From Paracoccaceae bacterium (GTDB lineage Bacteria > Pseudomonadota > Alphaproteobacteria > Rhodobacterales > Rhodobacteraceae), in the NCBI GenBank assembly GCA_029244725.1, contig JAQWQJ010000119.1, forward strand, positions 1 to 45,149: DNA of 45,149 nucleotides. Reading direction: 5' to 3'. The notes under the pieces were generated by a model, which was not told where the DNA came from, searched no databases, and saw nothing but the letters and a program-made list of their open reading frames with translations. Of this stretch, positions 40,784 through 45,149 are shown in pieces (positions within the stretch are counted from its first letter, which is position 1; each line of letters opens with the position of its first letter). The position numbers were made by a program, and so were the translations under genes.

Positions 40784-43537
40784 ATGGCAAAGAAAATGCT
40801 TATCGATGCCACCCACGCAGAGGAAACTCGCGTTGTGGTGGTCGACGGAAACAAGGTCGAGGAATTTGATTTTGAATCCGAAAATAAACGCCAGCTCGCT
40901 GGCAACATCTATCTCGCTAAAGTAACACGGGTAGAACCCTCACTTCAGGCAGCTTTTGTAGACTATGGCGGAAACCGTCATGGTTTCTTGGCGTTTTCGG
41001 AAATTCACCCCGATTACTATCAGATTCCGGTCGCAGATCGCGAAGCTCTGATGGCCGAAGAGCGTGCCTATGCGGAAGCGCAGCGCGCGAAAGAGGAAGA
41101 GGACGAGAAGCCAAAGCCTCGTCGTCGTCGCCGCAGCACGAAAGCTGCTCGTACAACTGACAAAGACGCTGTTGAGACGAAAGATGTCGATAGTGCTGAA
41201 ATCAAGGGTATGGAAACAATCGACCTTGGTGGCGATGCAGACGAGTCGACTGCGGTGACACCCGTTGTTGAGACTGAAGTACCCGTTGCTGAAGCTGAAA
41301 CGCCAGTGGAAGAAGCAGCTACAACGGAAGTGCCAGAAAGCGTAGCAGAAGAAGCTGAAACGCCTGAGGTGGTAGCAGATTCACCAGTTGAAGAAACTGT
41401 TGCTGAAGCGCCTGCAGAGGAAGACGTTACTGCCGAAGCTGCTGTAGCTGAAGTTGAAACGTCATCGGACGAAACTGCAACTGACGCTGAAGCCGTTCCT
41501 GCGGACACACCTGAAGCTGAAGCCTCTGATGATCAAGACGGCGACGCAGACGAACCCAAAAAGCGCGATGCAACCGTTCTTGATGAAAGCATCGAATCTG
41601 TAGCGGATGAAGACGATTCCGACGACATCCGTCCTGTGCGTAAGCCTCGTCCGAAGCGGTACAAAATTCAGGAAGTGATCAAGGTTCGCCAGATCCTTTT
41701 GGTTCAGGTGGTAAAAGAAGAGCGCGGCAACAAAGGCGCTGCTCTGACGACATACCTTTCTTTGGCAGGTCGTTACTGCGTACTCATGCCAAACACGGCA
41801 CGCGGTGGCGGCATCAGCCGCAAAATCACCAACGCAGCAGACCGTAAGAAACTTAAAGAGATCGCAAACGGAATCGACGTCCCACAGGGCGCGGGTTTGA
41901 TCGTTCGGACCGCCGGTGCCAAGCGTACAAAAGCCGAGATCAAACGTGATTACGAATACCTCCAGCGTTTGTGGGAGCAAATCCGTGCACTGACCTTACA
42001 ATCGGTTGCACCTGCAAAGATTTACGAAGAAGGCAATCTGATCAAACGCTCGATCCGCGACCTTTATAATCGTGAGATTGACGAGGTTCTGGTCGAGGGC
42101 GAGCGCGGTTATCGCGTCGCCAAAGACTTCATGAAAATGATCATGCCCTCGCACGCAAAGAACGTCAGACACTATCAAGACTCTTTGCCGCTATTCGCAC
42201 GCTTCCAGGTCGAAAGCTATTTGGGTGGCATGTTCAACCCGACCGTTCAGCTTAGATCTGGTGGTTACATAGTCATCGGCGTAACCGAAGCGCTTGTCGC
42301 GATTGACGTGAACTCTGGTAAAGCCACCAAAGAAGGCTCGATCGAAGAGACCGCTTTGAAAACCAACCTTGAAGCCGCGGAAGAGGTTGCACGTCAACTG
42401 CGTCTGCGTGACTTGGCTGGTTTGATTGTCATCGACTTTATCGACATGGACGAGCGTAAGAATAACTCAGCCGTTGAAAAACGGATGAAGGATAAGCTTA
42501 AAACTGATCGCGCACGCATTCAGGTCGGCCGAATCTCAGGCTTTGGCCTAATGGAAATGAGCCGTCAGCGACTGCGTCCTGGTATGATTGAGGCGACCAC
42601 GCAACCTTGCCCACATTGTCACGGCACGGGTCTGCTGCGTTCAGACGACAACCTTTCGCTCGCGATCCTTCGTCAGCTTGAGGAAGAAGGCGTTCGGGGC
42701 AAATCCAAAGAGGTTCTGGTGCGTGCACCAGTGGCAATCGCCAACTATTTGATGAACCAGAAACGCGAGCATGTCGCAATGATTGAGGGACGTTATGGTC
42801 TTTCAGTGCGCGTCGAAGGTGATCCGATGTTGGTCAGTCCAGATTTTGCGATTGAGAAGTTTAAGACCGCAACGCGTGTTGTTACGCCTGTCGATGTTCC
42901 CGTCGTGTCCGTCGATAGCATGATTATGAGTGCTGTGGACGCCGAGGCCGACGAAGAAGAAGAAGTCGTTGAACCGGTTGAAACATCTGAAGAAGAAGCG
43001 CCACGCAAAAAACGTCGTCGTCGTCGGCGTCGCCGGAAAGGCAATGGTAACGGAGAAGATGGGGCAGAAACCTCGGACGATGCCGACCAGTCAGATGCAG
43101 AAAAACCTGCTGAGGTCGTTGAGGGTGATGTAGCGGAAGAAGCTTCTTCTGAAACCGTAGCCGACAAAGAGCCTGAGGCCGAAGAAAAGCCTAAGAAAAC
43201 TCGGACACGTCGATCCCGTTCGCGCAAGAAAAAGACAGACGACGCTGAGGTTGTTGCAGAGCCTGAGACTGTTGAAGCAGCCGCTGAACCGGTAGCCGAG
43301 GCAGCGCCGACTTTGGCTGAGGATGCGCCTGAAGTAGCGGCTAAGGACCCGGCACCAGTTGCTGAAACTGCTGCAGACAAGCCAGTAGCTGAGCCTAAGG
43401 CGGAAGAACCCGCAAAGGAAGAAGCGCCAATGGAACTTGCCATTGCCGAGGTTGTTGTAGAACCCGTGATCGCAGCTGAAGAGGTTCAGTCTGATGAGCC
43501 ACCCAAACCCAAACGACGCGGTTGGTGGTCTCGCTAA
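40784..43537 (+). CDS. rne: Ribonuclease E
   Basis: A 917-residue RNase E, the endonuclease core of the RNA degradosome. The S1 domain begins at residue 38 (GNIYLAKVTRVEPSLQAAF) but is interrupted by an insert of about 200 residues (roughly 95-295), very rich in Glu, Ala, Val and Thr, before resuming at EVIKVRQILLVQVV. The catalytic core follows, with the zinc link C609-PH-C612. The C-terminal tail (about 715-917) alternates acidic and arginine-rich patches and ends PKRRGWWSR, the sort of disordered region that binds RNA and degradosome partners. I chose ATG at 40784 (MAKKMLIDATHAEETRVV), the family start; a GTG five codons earlier is possible. Confidence 0.95.
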   Translation: MAKKMLIDATHAEETRVVVVDGNKVEEFDFESENKRQLAGNIYLAKVTRVEPSLQAAFVDYGGNRHGFLAFSEIHPDYYQIPVADREALMAEERAYAEAQRAKEEEDEKPKPRRRRRSTKAARTTDKDAVETKDVDSAEIKGMETIDLGGDADESTAVTPVVETEVPVAEAETPVEEAATTEVPESVAEEAETPEVVADSPVEETVAEAPAEEDVTAEAAVAEVETSSDETATDAEAVPADTPEAEASDDQDGDADEPKKRDATVLDESIESVADEDDSDDIRPVRKPRPKRYKIQEVIKVRQILLVQVVKEERGNKGAALTTYLSLAGRYCVLMPNTARGGGISRKITNAADRKKLKEIANGIDVPQGAGLIVRTAGAKRTKAEIKRDYEYLQRLWEQIRALTLQSVAPAKIYEEGNLIKRSIRDLYNREIDEVLVEGERGYRVAKDFMKMIMPSHAKNVRHYQDSLPLFARFQVESYLGGMFNPTVQLRSGGYIVIGVTEALVAIDVNSGKATKEGSIEETALKTNLEAAEEVARQLRLRDLAGLIVIDFIDMDERKNNSAVEKRMKDKLKTDRARIQVGRISGFGLMEMSRQRLRPGMIEATTQPCPHCHGTGLLRSDDNLSLAILRQLEEEGVRGKSKEVLVRAPVAIANYLMNQKREHVAMIEGRYGLSVRVEGDPMLVSPDFAIEKFKTATRVVTPVDVPVVSVDSMIMSAVDAEADEEEEVVEPVETSEEEAPRKKRRRRRRRRKGNGNGEDGAETSDDADQSDAEKPAEVVEGDVAEEASSETVADKEPEAEEKPKKTRTRRSRSRKKKTDDAEVVAEPETVEAAAEPVAEAAPTLAEDAPEVAAKDPAPVAETAADKPVAEPKAEEPAKEEAPMELAIAEVVVEPVIAAEEVQSDEPPKPKRRGWWSR

Positions 43538-43548
43538 TCACAAATTTC

Positions 43549-43576
43549 AAAAGCCCGCCCATTGTGGCGGGCTTTT
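43549..43576 (+). terminator. Rho-independent terminator of rne
   Basis: AAAAGCCCGCC, a short loop CATTGT, and GGCGGGCTTTT form a perfect 11-bp stem ending in T's, 11 bases after the rne stop codon. Confidence 0.93.
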
Positions 43577-43648
43577 CGTTACAAACTACCACGTAGATGT
43601 GACTTTTTGAGACGTGCACTTTTTGCTGTGACAGCTTAGGTCATAATT

Positions 43649-44401
43649 ATGTTCGGAATTGATATCATCGACGCAGGGCTTTTGCCGGCCATGTTTGTTG
43701 CACTTCTTGCGGGGCTAATTTCGTTTGCCAGCCCCTGCGTGCTGCCCATCGTTCCACCCTATCTAGCTTACATTAGCGGGGTGTCGGTCTCGGATTTGTC
43801 GAACAACAGCAAAGATCGTCTACAGATTATCATCACGGCTCTGTTCTTTGTACTTGGCCTTTCGACTGTGTTTTTGTTGCTCGGATTTACAGCCTCGGTC
43901 ATTGGTGCCTTTTTTTTGCAAAATCAGCTGATGTTTTCGCGGATATCGGGCGTTGTCGTCATCATCTTTGGCCTGCATTTCCTATCAGTATTCAGAATAC
44001 CCTTTCTGGATCGCGAAGCGCGGATTGATGCCGGACAAGAAGGCGGATCTGCCTTTGGTGCCTATGTTCTTGGGCTGGCATTTGCGTTCGGTTGGACACC
44101 TTGTATCGGCCCACAGCTTGGCGCGATATTGTCGTTGGCGGCCTCTGAGGCCTCAGTCGCAAAAGGCACTTTGTTGCTGGGCGTCTATGCCTTGGGCCTT
44201 GGCGTTCCATTTTTGCTTGCGGCGATCTTCCTGACGCGCGCAATTGGCATCATGAACCGCATGAAACGTCATATGTCGATCATTGAAAAGACAATGGGCG
44301 TATTGTTGTTGATTGTAGGCGTTGCCCTTTTAACTGGTGCATTCAGTTCATTCTCGTTCTGGCTTCTTGAAACTTTCCCTGCGCTGGCAACATTAGGTTA
44401 A
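43649..44401 (+). CDS. ccdA: Cytochrome c biogenesis protein CcdA
   Basis: A 250-residue integral membrane protein with six predicted helices. It passes reducing equivalents from cytoplasmic thioredoxin to periplasmic thiol proteins for cytochrome c maturation. The two redox cysteines are C30 in FASPCVLPIVPPYLAY and C152 in FGWTPCIGPQLGA, both in the family context with prolines around them. Length is typical. It has a poor ribosome binding site (TTAGGTC) and stands between the rne terminator and the truncated gene at 44457. Confidence 0.93.
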   Translation: MFGIDIIDAGLLPAMFVALLAGLISFASPCVLPIVPPYLAYISGVSVSDLSNNSKDRLQIIITALFFVLGLSTVFLLLGFTASVIGAFFLQNQLMFSRISGVVVIIFGLHFLSVFRIPFLDREARIDAGQEGGSAFGAYVLGLAFAFGWTPCIGPQLGAILSLAASEASVAKGTLLLGVYALGLGVPFLLAAIFLTRAIGIMNRMKRHMSIIEKTMGVLLLIVGVALLTGAFSSFSFWLLETFPALATLG

Positions 44402-44456
44402 TCAGGGCTTACCTTAGACCGATGCCCCCGCTATTCTGCAAACAGCAGGAGGCCAA

Positions 44457-45020
44457 ATGCAGGCAGAGTCTCAGCAGATCGTAAAAAAGCGGCGGGTGTT
44501 TTACATACCCGGCTACGATCCCTTTCATCCAAGACGTTACCGAGAGCTTTATCGCAAAGAGTCAAAGGCGCAGGCTGAAGTGTCTGGGTACGATATTACC
44601 CAGTCGGCAAAGCAGGGCGGTGGCACTTACGGTTGGCACGTTTCATCCTCAATCGAGGGTCATTCGGTCGAGACTGACATTGATGTTCTGGTTTGGTCGG
44701 ACTTGGTGCAGGACAGCATGTCGAAGGGCATTACGGCCACTTATCTTCAACTGGCCAAAACAGCTTGGCTCTATATTTCGACCGGCGCGTTGGGTCGATT
44801 AACTAGATTGCGCAAGGGGCCGATCATCGCTGCCCTTTATCCCATTGGGTTTTTGCTTCTCCAACTTGTTGTTTCCCTGCTAATCGCGTGGGGCGTCGGG
44901 ACCGTGTTGACGTCTATTCATCCGGCGTTGGCATGGGGTGGGCTGATAGTTTTTTGGCCAATATTAGAGTGGTTTCGACGCAAGGATAACAAACTTTTCA
45001 CTTATTATCTTAGGGGCTGA
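44457..45020 (+). pseudogene. Conserved membrane protein gene truncated by IS insertion
   Basis: The frame encodes 187 residues beginning MQAESQQIVKKRRVFYIPGYDPFHPRRYRELYRKES in two parts. I recognise this N-terminus from longer roseobacter membrane proteins, some of which seem to carry an alpha/beta-hydrolase-like C-terminal part, but no function is known to me. Two membrane helices are visible at about 125-150 and 155-175. The IS starts at 45013: codon 186 straddles the junction and the last two residues (RG) and the TGA come from the inverted repeat. The product is therefore a chimera lacking its C-terminal portion, probably non-functional. AGGAGG (44446-44451) precedes the ATG. Confidence 0.75.
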
Positions 45021-45149
45021 CCCAGATAACGCGAAAAAGGTGTTATCATGGGAAGCATGCGGAAGAGTCGCTTAAGTAAGTATAAACAGGGTCGCCTGGT
45101 CGAGCATTTTGTTGCCGGAACCACGGCTCGAACTGCGGCCAGTTTATGT
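45013..45149 (+). mobile_element. Left end of an IS1595-family insertion sequence (partial)
   Basis: The element begins with GGGGCTGACCCAGATAAC (45013-45030), the exact inverse of bases 121-138, followed by the start of its transposase. The copy has the same orientation as the one at the left edge. The 8 bases before it are TTATCTTA, the expected target duplication if the far end could be seen. It runs past the window end. Confidence 0.88.
45048..45149 (+). CDS. IS1595-family transposase, N-terminal fragment
   Basis: Thirty-four codons from ATG at 45048 read MGSMRKSRLSKYKQGRL, then VEHFVAGTTARTAASLC, open to the window end. The RLSKYKQ...LVEHFVAGTTARTAA pattern is the helix-turn-helix-type N-terminus I associate with IS1595 transposases. 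An internal ATG at 45057 is the more usual family start. With the fragment at 2-121 it supports one element present at both ends. Confidence 0.8.
   Translation, partial: MGSMRKSRLSKYKQGRLVEHFVAGTTARTAASLC

Noticed and set aside
40632-40925. Small upstream ORF in the rne leader
   Set aside because: It overlaps the rne start in another frame, lacks a convincing ribosome binding site and has no conserved features I can see.
41068-41508. Serine/alanine-rich minus-strand open frame (and a similar one at 42793-43443)
   Set aside because: Complements of the Glu/Ala-rich repeats of rne; low-complexity artefacts.
1-45149. A 45-kb composite transposon made by the two flanking IS1595 copies
   Set aside because: The interior contains core genes (purine synthesis, rne, rnd, sufE, tRNA). 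Co-oriented copies at exactly the ends are better explained by a contig breaking at repeats.

Overview
The window looks like a roseobacter-group alphaproteobacterium (Rhodobacteraceae). The basis is recognition of protein families, not a database search: RNase E with a long acidic insert in its S1 domain, a DUF1476 ATPase inhibitor, a purC-purS-purQ block, a DUF1638/corrinoid/betaine-homocysteine methyltransferase cluster, TRAP transport and a DctB/DctD-like pair. Both ends lie in co-oriented copies of one IS1595-family element (18-bp perfect terminal inverted repeats at 121-138 and 45013-45030), so this may be a contig that broke at a repeat.

Left part (1-3.2 kb): end of an IS, D-lyxose isomerase, a 2-keto-3-deoxygluconate kinase gene broken by one stop codon, then a decayed zone. 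That zone holds a 63-bp repeat, an array of AACAGGGAA motifs, a frameshifted methyltransferase and the tail of a GH4-like glycosidase.

Accessory part (3.2-28.7 kb): a fused 2-oxoacid dehydrogenase E1 coupled to an acyltransferase; a PLP aminotransferase divergent from a LysR regulator; then a MarR regulator divergent from a tightly packed operon of about 12.2 kb. The operon reads hyuA-hyuB-LLM oxidoreductase-acyl-CoA synthetase-thioesterase-npdG-cofE-cofD-cofC-fbiC. It makes the deazaflavin cofactor F420, the NADPH:F420 reductase that charges it, and a candidate F420-using enzyme inside one catabolic unit. A TRAP transporter (dctMQP) and an FMN nitroreductase follow. The operon and the nitroreductase carry the same operator-like motif (ACGTAGYRTACTAC), suggesting one MarR regulon: uptake, ATP-dependent attack, F420-linked redox, CoA activation. 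The zone ends in a 5'-truncated argE-like gene fused to a headless large serine recombinase. The 63-bp repeat recurs in direct orientation at the 3' end of a tRNA gene (CAU anticodon, probably Ile2). So 1.9-28.7 kb may be a tRNA-associated genomic island.

Core part (28.75-45 kb): tRNA, purM-purN, RNase D, sufE, the one-carbon/corrinoid cluster, DUF1476, purC-purS-purQ, a DctB-like kinase with an unusual DctD-like regulator (no GAFTGA loop, altered Walker B), rne with a structured leader, ccdA, and a membrane-protein gene cut short by the right-hand IS, which supplies its last two residues and stop codon.
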